64,000 nt of DNA, from positions 23,829,268 through 23,893,267 of the forward strand of contig NC_080074.1 of the NCBI RefSeq assembly GCF_949987535.1. The letters are read 5' to 3'. The notes under the pieces are model-generated. The model did not search any database and was not told the DNA's origin. It saw only the letters and a program-made list of their open reading frames with translations. Below, piece by piece: positions 1-10,880 of this stretch. The DNA comes from Balaenoptera acutorostrata (lineage: Eukaryota; Chordata; Mammalia; Artiodactyla; Balaenopteridae). Numbering within the stretch: the stretch's first letter is position 1; every line of letters begins with the position of its first letter. Both the position numbers and the translations under genes were made by a program.

Positions 1-95
1 CACAAATCCCAGCCGTTCTCTGTTACCCAGAAGGAATAAAAATTCTTCATCAGAATGAGCTAATGTTTTGACTCTGTAAACATGGTCCCCTCACT

Positions 96-380
96 TTTTT
101 TTTTTTTTTTTAATTTATGGCTGTGTTGGGTCTTCGTTTCTGTGCGAGGGCTTTCTCTAGTTGCGGCAAGCGGGGGCCACTCTTCATCGCGGTGCGCGGG
201 CCTCTCATCATCGCGGCCTCTCTTGCTGCGGAGCACAGGCTCCAGACGCGCAGGCTCAGTAACTGTGGCTCACGGGCCCAGCCGCTCCGCGGCATGTGGG
301 ATCTTCCCAGACCAGGGCTCGAACCCGTGTCCCCTGCATTGGCAGGCAGATTCTCAACCACTGCGCCACCGGGGAAGCCC
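96..380 (-). mobile_element. CHR-type tRNA-derived SINE, CpG-rich
   Basis: Read on the minus strand, the element starts at 380 with a tRNA-like head that includes a B-box (GGTTCGAGCCC), runs through a CpG-rich body and ends in an A tail (T run at 96-110 on the plus strand). It is flanked by a 12-bp target duplication at 84-95 and 381-392 with one mismatch. About 20 CpGs survive in 285 bp, so it is fairly young. CHR SINEs occur in whales, hippos and ruminants and are the main clue to the host. Confidence 0.93.
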
Positions 381-392
381 GGTCCCTTCACT

Positions 393-734
393 CTTAACCA
401 GCTTCACCTCAGTGAATGCTGAGCACATCTCTTAATTACTAGAAGAAAATTCTTTATGCTGCTTTCTGTGTTCCCCACCTTGTCCCTGGTGAATTTCTAC
501 TTCGGCCATCTTTCTCCGTGTCTCTTCCTTCTCTGGTTCTTTAAAACTTGGTGTTTCTCAGATTTCCCTTCTTTTCTTATGATCTATGCTCCCCTTGATT
601 GATCTGATAGATTTTTCTAGGTTTAAGTAGTTGGTTACATCCAAATCTACATCTCTAGCTCTGACTCTTGCCCCTCTCGCCCTGGGCTGGATTATTCAGC
701 TATCTATTATTGCTTGGATGTCTGTGGCAGAAAT
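393..734. other. No recognisable feature
   Basis: Single-copy-looking AT-rich sequence. I see no repeat, exon or RNA gene. Confidence 0.5.
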
Positions 735-1095
735 GGCTAGATGCTTATCCTACCCTGTTCTTCTTTCTGGGCACACAGGAAGACTATAATTGCTAGCCTC
801 TCCTGCATTTAGTTTGGGAATGAGCCCTAGCTTATGGATTGATGTGAATGGAAATGATATGCACCAGTCCCTCACGTTCCTATCCTCATGGCTGGAAGCA
901 AAGTTCTCCAAGATGACAGAGTCACAGTATGGGAGGAGCCTGGTTTCCTGAGTCACTCCTTGAAGGGGAGCTTCCTAGGAGAACTGCCCAAATTGCAATA
1001 GGCTGTAATATGAGCAAGGAATAAAAGTTTGTTAAGTTACCGAGATTTGGGGGCTATTTGTTGCCACAGTAGAGCTTGATCTTTATTAATACAGT
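735..1095 (+). mobile_element. Probable MaLR-type LTR relic
   Basis: The 3' part has an AATAAA at about 1020, then a run resembling the MLT1 terminus, ending in AATACAGT. The 5' half is too diverged to place firmly and no target duplication is visible. Confidence 0.45.
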
Positions 1096-2156
1096 GTCCC
1101 TTAGGCACCCTGAGTTCTGCAGGTAGTCAGTTTTCCACCTCAGCTGCTGGCACCGTCCTCTATTCAGTCACCCAACTCATAGCCCCCTAGTTCTCAGCTG
1201 AATCCAGTTAGTAACCAAGTACTGGGGATTTTAACTCCCGTATTTTTTCTTGGAATTATCTTTTTTTAAGAAACATTACCCTAATTGAGGCTCTTGCTAT
1301 TTCTTACCTGCCTGTTGATTTTAAACTTGAATGAATTTAAAACAAGCCAGGAATCCTCCTATTAGAATTGTTGGTCATTATTAAAAGGCATTCCCAGCAG
1401 GGAACATAAGAGAATGTGGTGACAATAAAACAGTGCAGTACAGTTGATGTCTGGAAATAAGTAAATCTCCACATCACTGATGAAGGAAGTGCGGACCTCC
1501 CTGCCCTTTGCTCTGTGCTGATGATGCTCGTACACAAAGAAAAAAAGACCCCATGTGAGGCACAGATGCACAAGTGAGGCTTAATGCAATTAACCATGGA
1601 CACCTGGATACTTCCTACCTACCGTCTTCTACTTTATCTTTTCATCCACTCACACATGCTTTTGATAAAGGGTCATGATGCCAGCTGCTTACTGAGCGCA
1701 GATCAAAGCTGGAGCAATAGTCTGGCAGGGGTCTTCTTGCTAAGCTTAACCTTACCTGGGAGAGTCAGTTAGCTCAAAACACTTCTAATCACCTGTGATC
1801 CCTCCTTACGTCTCCTACAGAGCGTGGGACTGTAGTTGACAGCTCCCAGGCTCCCCTGTGCATTTAGTGATGCTCTCTTTATAAAAGCAGCTCTTGATTT
1901 ATCAGCCTATAGTCTCTCTCCCATGAAAAGGGAGCCCCTCTTCAATCATGCCACTCCTGTTTAGAAGCCCTTCCTATGCTGGCATTAAGCAGTGGTCCTG
2001 CATGTTCTTAATTTCTGTGGCACCTCTCCCTCTTCCAAACCTCAGGGGCATTACCTCTGAATATTGAAAAAAATTAAAATAAGTCTATGTTTAAAAATAG
2101 GGTTCTCCTTTAAATAATTGTTCAGCAGTCCGTAGTTCTGGTCTTCCTTGTAGAAT
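1096..2156. other. No recognisable feature
   Basis: About 1 kb without a repeat, exon or RNA gene that I can support. Short open frames here have no recognisable protein content. Confidence 0.5.
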
Positions 2157-2168
2157 AAAAAGATCTTA

Positions 2169-2784
2169 TTGACTGTATTTACAATAGCCAGGACATGGAA
2201 GCAACCTAAGTGTCCATCGACAGATGAATGGATAAAGAAAATGTGGCACATATATACAATGGAATATTACTCAGCCATAAAAAGAAACGAAATTTAGTTA
2301 TTTGTAGCGAGGTGGATGGACCCAGAGACTGTCATACAGAGTGAAGTACGTCAGAAAGAGAAAAATAAATACCGTATGCTAACACATATATATGGAATCT
2401 TAAAAAACAAAAAAAAAGTTTCTGAAGAACCTAGGGGCAGGACAGGAATAAAGACGCAGACGTAGAGAATGAACTTGAGGACACGGGGAGGGGGAAGGGT
2501 AAGCTGGGACGAAGTGAGAGAGTGGCATGGACATATATACACTACCAAATGTAAAATTGATAGCTAGTGGGAAGCAGCCACGTAACACAGGGAGATCAGC
2601 TCGGTGCTTTGTGACCACCTAGAGGGGTGGGATAGGGAGGGTGGGAGAGGGAGAGGGAGAGGGAGATGCAAGATGGAGGAGATATGGGGATATATGTATA
2701 TGTATAGCTGATTCACTTTGTTATACAGCAGAAACTAACATGCCTTGTAAAGCAATTATGCTCCAATAAAGATGTTGGAAAAAA
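2169..2784 (+). mobile_element. 5'-truncated L1 (ORF2 end plus 3' UTR)
   Basis: Begins in the last part of ORF2, which matches the antisense of the intact L1 near 25600-25780. It continues through a 3' UTR with a (GGGAGA)n stretch at 2643-2667 and ends at AATAAAGATG and an A tail. The 12-bp repeat AAAAAGATCTTA lies at 2157-2168 and 2785-2796 and is the target duplication. The inferred nick, TTTT/AT, fits the L1 endonuclease preference. Confidence 0.93.
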
Positions 2785-2796
2785 AAAAAGATCTTA

Positions 2797-3535
2797 CTGA
2801 AACCTGGAATGGCAGCAAGGAACATAGAAGCAATTTTGACGTCTTTGGACATATTTGTGCTGGGTTCTATAGGAAAGTTTGTGACTATTAGAGAGCTGTA
2901 CCAAAATGCAGTGACTAAATTTGCCCTGCCCTGCTCAAGAAGGCATTTGGGAAACATCTCTGCACCTAGAGCTATTTCCCATATAAGTATGAAATCGGCC
3001 ACACTAGTCATTCTTACTACCGACCTTCTTCTTCTGGACCTTTTTCACCTTGCTTGTTTCCTAACTCAAACCTGGACCTTAACCTGGTCCCTGTTTCAGG
3101 CTTACAGTTTCATTATGTTGTCCCCTTCTCCTTTCTCCAGAATCCTGGCCACACCCAACAGACAGTGATGCCATCTACACTTCCATGGGAATGACAGCTA
3201 CTCTGTTGTCTTTTCTAAGAGTATTTCCCTTTAACACACCATTACCAATTGTAAAATGAAAGATTTTGCTTCCATTAGAGGAATTTAAGGTGAACTGGAG
3301 TATAAGGATGCGAGGACATTTTTAAGAAGAATTGTTGTCTCTGAAATCCTTCCCTAACTCATAACTGTGCTGGCGGACATTCTCCATCTGGTTTGAGGTG
3401 GGCCCCATTAGCATCTCATTATCTGTCACAGGGAAATAGGTGCTGTGCTATCTTTCATCTCCTATGAAAGTATTCCCTCTATGTGAAAAGAGCAAAGACT
3501 TAAAAAGTGAGAACATAAATGGAGAAGCATTTCTC
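2797..3535. other. No recognisable feature
   Basis: A 119-codon open frame at 2809-3168 resembles no protein I know. Nothing else is visible. Confidence 0.45.
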
Positions 3536-3539
3536 TGTT

Positions 3540-3830
3540 TTCTTCTTCTCTACAGTGCATACAGCCAGGTAATTTCCTACCTCTATAGCTTTGCACACAC
3601 CATTCCCATGTCAGAAATGCCTCTCTTCCTACCCTCCCATCCATCCTTTAAGAGGTGCTCCCCCCATGAGGTTCTCCGTGGTCCCTCCAACTGGATTTAC
3701 TTATTTTCTCTGTTTATATCTTGGCTACAGCATTTTGCAACACTTTGCATTTTTGTAATCGATAGCACACTCAGGCACAAAAAAGTCTTGACCCTTTGCA
3801 AATACAATGCAGTGTGTTACTTGTGAGATT
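3540..3830 (+). repeat. L2 LINE fragment
   Basis: Resembles the L2 3' region in order: the 'acaccattcccatg...gcctctcttcc' stretch, then 'ggttctccgtggtccctcc', then the AT-rich segment. Old and diverged. Confidence 0.6.
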
Positions 3831-4439
3831 TTATAAGCTCTGAGCATTAAAATCTTGATCCCTGCAGTCAGGTGGGATCCACCCAGTTTAGAATTACATG
3901 TATATGACAATATCTAAAAAGCGCTCTTTATCTTAAGAATTTATGAAGATAATAAAATGTTAGCTGCCTTGAAGCAATGTGGGGTATAAATAAGTAAAAA
4001 ATAACTGAACCCATACTATGCAATGAGAACTACATGCAGTTACTAGACAAAATTATTTATAAAGAAGGAATTATACATTATACATGGAGGGATTCTGATG
4101 TTGGTCAGTTTTCTCCTCCCTAAGGAATTGATAAACCACTCAGCAGTGTGGCCAACAGAAAGTTTTCTGTTCTGTGCTGGATATTTTTTTTTCCCTCTTT
4201 GTATCCTCCAAGTTCTACCAGCTCCTGGGTTCTTTCTGTGTGTCCCTTGTTGTTTCGATCCCATATTTGCAGTAAAATGTTGCTTTCTTCTATCAGAGCC
4301 CTTAATGTTATTTGCAGAAAACCCATAGTCCTTGATTTTTCATTTGTTCTTATGTCCTACAAAATCACCTTACTTCTCCCTTTCTGTACTTTGTTTTTCT
4401 GCAGAGGTGGGAAGTCTTCCTGCCATGTCCTTGTATTGC
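3831..4439. other. No recognisable feature
   Basis: AT-rich, with pyrimidine-rich patches near 4190-4260. No supported feature. Confidence 0.45.
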
Positions 4440-4453
4440 AAGAATAACTTCTT

Positions 4454-4480
4454 AAATCAACTATACTTCAGTTAAAAAAA
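4454..4480 (+). mobile_element. Ultra-short L1 3'-end insertion (27 bp)
   Basis: About 20 bp of an L1 3' end followed by A7. It is flanked by near-identical copies of a 12-14 bp host segment (4440-4453 and 4479-4492, one mismatch). It is therefore a target-primed insertion rather than chance similarity. Confidence 0.75.
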
Positions 4481-4599
4481 GAGTAACTTCTTGAATGGGA
4501 TCTGAGCTAAAACTAGATTCTCTGTTGGGGCACTGACATGGTGGAGACACCCCCGCTTTTCATCATTCCTCAGGAGACGTGGAGGTGCAGCCTCTAGGA

Positions 4600-4885
4600 G
4601 TGTTACTCCTTAGTCACTCCGTACCCAGCCAACCTCTTGTGGAGCCTATCTCCTGAGGGTATTTGTGTCTGTGCTTTATCTGCTCTACTAGACTGTAACC
4701 TCTTGATGTCTAGACTGTAACCTCTTGACGTCAGCAAGACTGTAACCTCTTGTGCCTTATCTGCTCTACTAGACTGTAACCTCTTGATGTCAAATTGTAT
4801 CTCATTCAGTTTGTACCCCCCAGGGCTCCAAACAGTCTTGCATAGGGTAGGTGCTCATGAAATGCTTAATGAATTGAATTGCATT
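4600..4885 (+). repeat. L2 3' end with internal duplications
   Basis: Carries the L2 3'-terminal order: 'gactgtaa...cttg', 'tttgtaccccccagggc', 'ggtaggtgctca..aa' and a GAATTGAATT end. The segment 4670-4710 recurs at 4751-4791 with one mismatch. The 15-mer GACTGTAACCTCTTG occurs four times (4691, 4713, 4738, 4772). Confidence 0.8.
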
Positions 4886-6317
4886 AGCTATTACTCTAAG
4901 TACATAAAAAGGGTGCTAGATCTCTGAAGAGCCTTAGTTCACCTCATGGGGTTACATGGAGATACTGTCAGACTTAGTTTATACACACCAGCTCTCCATG
5001 GGTAAAGTTAATGCCAATTAATGATGAGCTTCTGCAATGGAGAGAAAACACATTTTTACCTAAAGGCTGATCAGTTTCTTTTCTGCTGTATATCTCAATG
5101 ATCATAAAGCAAGAAGACCCCTGGGACTCTATTCTATTTAGGCAAAGGCAGGTGTGCTGGGAAGCTTTGTATTTGCACACAAACAGAGAAAGCAGGGCTT
5201 ATTTTTGCAATTACTTGTGAAAGCTGCCCATGTTTTCCAGCATGTAAATTAGGACTTGAAGGAAAACATCTAATTGCATTTCGCTCCAACTAATTGCCAA
5301 CTCAAAATTTTAGATTAGTGTGTACACCATACTTAATTTTTTTGTTGTTTTTGTTACTAACACACTTAGCTCAGTAGAATGAAAAATAACGAGCCAGAAT
5401 TAAAAAGGCTTGAGGGCTGCCCCATTAAGAAAATGCTTTGGGTGGTAAGGAAACTTGCAGGAATGCGGCAAAGCCATGGCTAAAATTCCAGGCCAAGATT
5501 GCCTGGGGATTGTGCTCCTCTGTTGGTTTGCTGATAAAGGTTAGATAGAGAGAAAAAAATAGAAATGGCATTTGGAGTCATTGCACGTGTTCTGCCACAA
5601 GGAGGGGCCATGGTTACAACCACGGATGTGTCCTTGACTTGTATTAAACTAGTAGCCTTTCCTGCATGAAAAACAAAACCTACTTACAAGAGCTTTTTAA
5701 AAAATGTGCTACACATCCAGAAAGAATGGTATGGTCTTTTGTGAGTAATATAAACATGCTGTGATATCCTTATGTTATTAAATGAACATTACAAAGCATG
5801 GCAGAATCACAACCACAAAAAATATAAGGACAAGTTACAATGTTGATGGGAAGGTAAAAAGGGAGAAGCTTTTTCACACGTTGTCACGAAAGCGTAACTG
5901 GCCGCCTCAGAATTCTCCTGTTTTCTCAGCAAGAGTTATTCTCCGAAGGACACAATAAACTTTTTGTCCTTCTAAACACAGAAGTCAAAAAAATGTATCC
6001 TTGAAGCTCAATTTCGCAGCAACGAGTTTGCACCCGTTGGGGAGACTTTATTCAGAAATGGTTAGTTCCTGGGTTTCTAAATTAAGGATCAGAAAGGAGA
6101 CTGGATGCATCTTGGAAAAACATATGAATTAAATAATATGCTCCCACCACAGCCTCCCTCTGTACACATCCTCCGCCATTCTTTAGTGAGTAGTTTAATG
6201 GCAGGCACGGAGCTAGATGCAGCAGCTACCCCAGAGGTGATGCTCGGTGAAATACCTACTGTTGTTGAGTTTCTAGACAGGTGGGGGGCAGATATTTAAA
6301 AAATAGAGATGCAAGTA
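4886..6317. other. Repeat-free sequence, possible conserved non-coding
   Basis: No repeat or coding signal. The stretch 5200-5330 is rich in TAAT/ATTA cores (for example 'aactaattgcc'), as often seen in conserved non-coding DNA. Conservation cannot be judged from one sequence. Confidence 0.3.
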
Positions 6318-6830
6318 AATATATACTTATAAACTATGTGAAGTGCCACGAAGGAAAAAGAACAGGAATTGATTAAGACCCCGAATGTTGCATCTCATTG
6401 AATCAGGGAAGCTCAGCAAAGTCTCTCCTAAGAAATGACATTTAAGCTGAAACATAGAGGGTGAGTACGATTTAGCCAAAGCAGGGGGAATAGATATTTC
6501 CAGACAGATGGAAGGACTGTTGTGAAGGCCCTGCAGTTTGACACATTAGAGGGACTTGGAAGGCAGCACTTAGGATTGGGCCTTGGTGACTGAGGAGGAG
6601 AATGGCTTGAAATGCAACTGGGAAGATTGTAGAGGCAGGACCACACAGGGCCCTGTAGACCATGCTAAGGGATTTAGTTGTTATCCTGGAAGCAATAGGA
6701 AGCTACTGAAGGTTAGAGGTGATGAAGATCAATTTATAAAGATCTCTGAGTAGAGAAAGGATGGGAGAGAGGCAAAAGTAAAAGCCAGGAGACCAGTTGG
6801 AAAGAAATTACCATGGGGTTAGTGATTCAC
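6318..6830 (-). repeat. L2 LINE, antisense
   Basis: Reads as the complement of L2: 'aagaaatgacatttaagctga', 'aaggccctg', 'cacagggccctgtagaccatg', 'ggaagctactgaagg' follow each other in the order expected for the reversed 3' half. Confidence 0.85.
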
Positions 6831-6839
6831 CTGTTCATC

Positions 6840-7385
6840 ATTTACCTGTTCATTCTCAAATCCATTCTCCACCCTTCCCTTGCAAAACAAAGTCTATTTT
6901 CCAAACTCTCTGGCCAACTCCCTTTTGGGTGGGCTGAACCAATGGAAGACAGTGGAAGGAGATGGCAGAGTTAGAGGAAGGGAGAACCCAGGATATTTCC
7001 TCTTGTCTGTTTCTTCTTTGTGGTGCATCCCTAGCAATGTTAGTCATGTTGGTGTCAGCTGTTCTGCCCCCTGGACAGACCCTCTGGACAGTCCCATTGT
7101 TTGTGGGCCCAGATCCTGCAGGACACTGTTCTTCATGCTTCCTGTTTCTACCTGGCTTCTCTAGTTCTTAAACTTCAGCAGTGCCATCTCTTCCCTCGGC
7201 TCCTCCAGTCCTGGAGGGAATAGTGGCTCCCTGCTGTCGCTCATCTCCGGGTGGCATCATCATACCCCGTTTGGCTTTTCAGCTCTTCTAACTAGCACCC
7301 TATATTAAATGCCCCCTAATCAGAGCTTGGACTTCATTTTCCTCGCTGGATCCTGGTTGATGCAATGAGCAACAATGGTAACTTG
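6840..7385 (+). repeat. Possible ancient LTR-like repeat
   Basis: Resembles an old interspersed LTR-like repeat, ending in 'attaaatgccccc...ctggatcctggttgatgca'. I cannot name the family and the edges are uncertain. Confidence 0.35.
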
Positions 7386-8389
7386 GACCCAGGTGACAGC
7401 AGTGAAGGATGAGCAAATATATGGACTTGAGAAAGTTTTTGGAATCCTATGTGAATTGAGGGAAGACAGTGGAGAAATGAGACAGATCTGTGAGCTTTAT
7501 GTAAAGTTTCCCAGCACCCTGAGCAGGATTAATTAATCTCTGGCTAAATTTAGCTGGCATTGACTGGACTGTGGAAAACAAATGACCATGGGATCATCTC
7601 CTATGCAGTATGGACATGCCCTGAAGCCCTCATTTGTGGTCGTGAAGTGATCAACAATTGGATCCAAGCTAATCACTCCACCCACAAGCTCCCACCTTTA
7701 CATTCTAATTTCTAAGACCTGAGGTCTGGATAATTTTCTTGGGACTACAGAACAATGTCTGGCTTAAGCCTATGCAAGACTGTCCCTTAAAATAAAGAGG
7801 GGATGGTTTCCTTTTGTTAAGAAATGATTTCCCCCCAATTATTTCCTAGCTTTTTGTTCCTTTTTCTTAAAAGATCGATAGCCTTTCTTGTTTCTTTTGC
7901 TTTTTGAAAGCGGCCTGTTCTAACATTTACTGTCTGTTCCCCTGACCCCGTCTCCCCCTTGGAGCTCTGCTCTAGCACCCCCCTGACTGGAGAAGCCATT
8001 GTCTGTGTCGACGCACTCCTCCATCTCCCTCTTCCCTCTGGTGCACTTGAACCCTTTGAGCAGGACTTAGGACTCTGTGAAGTCAAAGGGGGTGTGGGTA
8101 ACAAAGTGGGACAGAGCAAAGCATCAGCGACATTCCTGCTGTGGCTTATGGCGGGCTGTGCACATCAGGATGGTGACAAGCCATGCTGCTTCTGTGGGCC
8201 TTCCTTTGGATATCTCAGGCTGCAGAATAAACTATTCAGGAATATTTGGGAGTTTTTCTTAGAACAGATTTCTGTGGCCCCGAGAGTCTAAAAATAACTA
8301 CTAGGAGATTAATGTGTGTGAAATGGTATGGGTGTAGGTGTTGTTGGAAGACAGCAGTGGTTTCAAGGTCTGTGGGTCTGCAAAAAGCA
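7386..8389. other. No recognisable feature
   Basis: About 1 kb of apparently unique sequence; no supported gene or repeat. Confidence 0.45.
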
Positions 8390-8450
8390 TCCTCCTTCCT
8401 TCCCTTCCTCCTTCCCTCCCCCCCCTCCTTCCTTTCTTCCTTCCTTCCTG
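8390..8450. repeat. Pyrimidine (CCTT)n low-complexity tract
   Basis: Almost pure C/T on the plus strand, with CCTT units and a C8 run. Confidence 0.9.
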
Positions 8451-8619
8451 TATCCATTAATCCAACAGGAATTTTCAGTACCTATTGTATGATTATTAGG
8501 GGTGTGTCAGCTGCTCTAAAGTTTATGAAAGAAGTACAAAACAGAGGCTTGATCTCAAAGGTTGGATACATCCTAGACACACATCTGAAAAACAAAGTAG
8601 CAACAGTAGGGTAGACATA

Positions 8620-8775
8620 GGATTAGGAATCAGGAGGTCAGCATTTTAATCTTAGTGGTGCTTTTTATTGACTGTGGTCTTGGGCAAGTCACACAGCCTT
8701 TCAAAGTCTCTATTCATGTATAGCATGAAAAGATTGAACAGAAAGATCTCTAAGTCACATCACTGTTCTATGATT
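8620..8775 (+). repeat. MIR SINE
   Basis: Core motif order of MIR: 'aggaggtcagcatttt', 'gactgtggtcttgggcaagtcac', then the 3' 'agatctctaag' end. Diverged, as expected for a mammal-wide SINE. Confidence 0.75.
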
Positions 8776-8811
8776 AATGGGCACAGTTATGAGTGATCCA
8801 GAGCAATGGTT

Positions 8812-9675
8812 CTTGAACATTTTGGTTTCAGGATCCCTTTATGCTCTTAAAAATTATTGAGGACCTCAAAGAGCTTTTGTTTATGTGGGTTGTATCTATC
8901 AGCGTTAACCATACATAACTGGCATTTAATACAAAAATGAGACACTTAAAATATTTATTTACTAATTAATTTCAAAATAAATAACCTATTACGTGTAAAC
9001 ATAAAATTATTTTCATGAAAAATAACCATATTTTTTAACCAAGCGCTCACAATCACCTATTACTTATCCACTGAACTTTGGCTTGACCAGATTTTAATCA
9101 GGCTTCTCTCTTCCCCACAGGCCCCTAAATATTGGCTTGCCTCCAAGTTTGAGCACACACCAAAGCACAAAGTTGCAGACCATCCCCTCCTTAACAGTTC
9201 TCATTCTGAGAACTGGCTAACTACAAAAAGAAACATTTCTTGTTGAAGGGTCCTTCTCACCCCATTAGCTGGTCCTCCTCCCCCACAAAGTCCCTGCTAG
9301 CCCTGCTAACCCCTCCCTATGTAAGAGGAGCCTTTGTCTGTTGGAGTTTGAGACACTTGCTGGTCCTGAGGTCGAAGTGTTTCCCTCATTGCAATAGTCT
9401 CTCTAAATAAAGTTTTCTCTTATCTAAGTGTTGTTTTGCTTTTATTTGGCATTTTCAAAACAAAAAAAATTTAATGAGAAGTGTGAAATTGTTTTACATT
9501 TTTACAGATTTCATTAATATCTGGTTTACTGTCTGCTTCTTCAGTCTGTCTGTTGTGATATGTTGCTTTGGTTGAAGTACATGGAGAAAATCTGGCCTCA
9601 CCTGGCTATAGTTGGGAAAGGAGGATCTCACAGACCCCCTAATGGCATGTCAGGACCCCCAGGAGCACACTTTGA
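8812..9675 (+). mobile_element. hAT (Charlie-like) DNA transposon relic, split by an LTR
   Basis: Starts with the hAT-like end 'caatggttcttgaac' and finishes with the reverse-complement-like 'ctttgaaaactactc'. The body includes 'aaaaattattgaggacctc' and 'cagaccccctaatggc'. The body is interrupted from about 9036 to 9451 and resumes with 'caaaacaaaaaaaatttaatg'. Confidence 0.65.
9036..9451 (+). mobile_element. Probable solo LTR (ERV1-like) inside the hAT element
   Basis: Unrelated sequence within the hAT body, with LTR architecture: pyrimidine-rich U3, a TATA-like 'ctatgtaagagg' at about 9318, AATAAA at about 9405, and a CA end at 9450-9451. The left end lacks a clear TG and the duplication (possibly TTTT) is ambiguous, so the left edge is approximate. 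Confidence 0.55.
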
Positions 9676-9915
9676 AAACTACTCTTCTAAAGACTGAGAG
9701 AGAAGAAAGAGCTGGATGTTGAGCTGGATTCTAAGGAATAGATTTTAGACTTGTAAAGATGGGGCATCCAAGCAAAGAAACAGTGTGAGAAAAGTCAAGA
9801 AGGAGAAAGTGAGCAAGCTGTGTTTGGGAGAGAGAAGAAAAAGGAGTATGGAGAGGGAAGGTCTGAATTCACATCAAGTTCAAGTTATGTCGGGGCTTAG
9901 GGACTTGAATCCCCC

Positions 9916-10345
9916 TCCCCTATCAAGGATTTGGTCTTGATCCTTTAAGTCATAGATATCGACTGGAAGGTTGTAAACAGGGGAGTAACATTATGAATAT
10001 GATGATTTAAGACAATAATCGTGTTAATCATGTCTGATGTATTGGTACAAGGAGAAATGAAAGTCAGGGGGCCAGTTAGGATGCTACTGCAATAGTCTAG
10101 GCATGAAGTGGGGAAAGTCTGCAGCAGAGTGGTCATGTGGGACTGTAAAAGGATGAAGAGTAAAAGGAGGAGGGGGGAATTGACATAGCTGATAGGACAC
10201 AAGGGACATAAGAAGACAAGTTAAATCCTAAACTTTGAGCCAAGTGAAGCAGAATGGAGGTAAAATCTGTTTTGGTAGAGATGGGAAATTTAACAAGAAT
10301 AGTTTGAGGGAAGATGATGCATGAGGTAATTTTGACATAATTTAG
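9916..10345 (-). repeat. L2 LINE, antisense segment
   Basis: Complement of L2: 'ggatttggtcttgatcct', 'aggggagtaacat', 'ggggccagttaggatgctactgcaatagtctaggc'. Its left end corresponds to the L2 position where the next, plus-strand L2 begins, so the pair may be one 5'-inverted element. Confidence 0.75.
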
Positions 10346-10349
10346 GATC

Positions 10350-10880
10350 TAAAATTCAAAAATCTTCCTAAAGCCTATAAAAGATCCTTTGTGATCTGGC
10401 CTCTGCCCAGCTCTGTGACTTCCTCACTCTACTCTTTGCCTCATTCACTGTACTGCAGCCCTGGTGACTGCTTTCTTTTCCTCCACCATCAAGTTCACTG
10501 CAACCCTCTCTTACCTCTGCTGGGAACATTCTCCTATGCCCTGTCTTTCTCCTCTCCACCAGCTCTTCCCAAGCTGGATACTCCTCAGCATTCAGGTTTT
10601 ACTGCAAATGTCATCTCCTCCAAAAGACCTTCTCTTTCCCATTTCTGTCTATCTTTTCACCCTGTTTTATTTTCCTTCTAGCACTTGCTATGATCTAAAT
10701 TGATCTTGCTTTTGTTGTTGTTGTTTATTTATCTGTTTATTTTCTGTTACAGTGGAGGCTGTACACTGTACTCCCCGCTACAGTGTAGGCTCCATAAGAG
10801 TAGGACATTTTATATATTGTTCACTTTTGTATTTCCAGGTAGTACATAGTAGGTGCTCAATAAATAATTGTAGAATATGG
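10350..10880 (+). repeat. L2 LINE 3' half
   Basis: L2 landmarks in order: 'gatctggcctctgccc', 'tctgctgggaacattct', 'aggttttactgcaaatgtcatctcc', 'gtaggctccataagagtaggac' and the terminal 'agtaggtgctcaataaat'. Confidence 0.92.

Noticed and set aside
2809..3168. 119-codon open frame just after an L1 tail, considered as a transduced or processed gene.
   Set aside because: No recognisable protein, and it lies outside the L1's target duplications.
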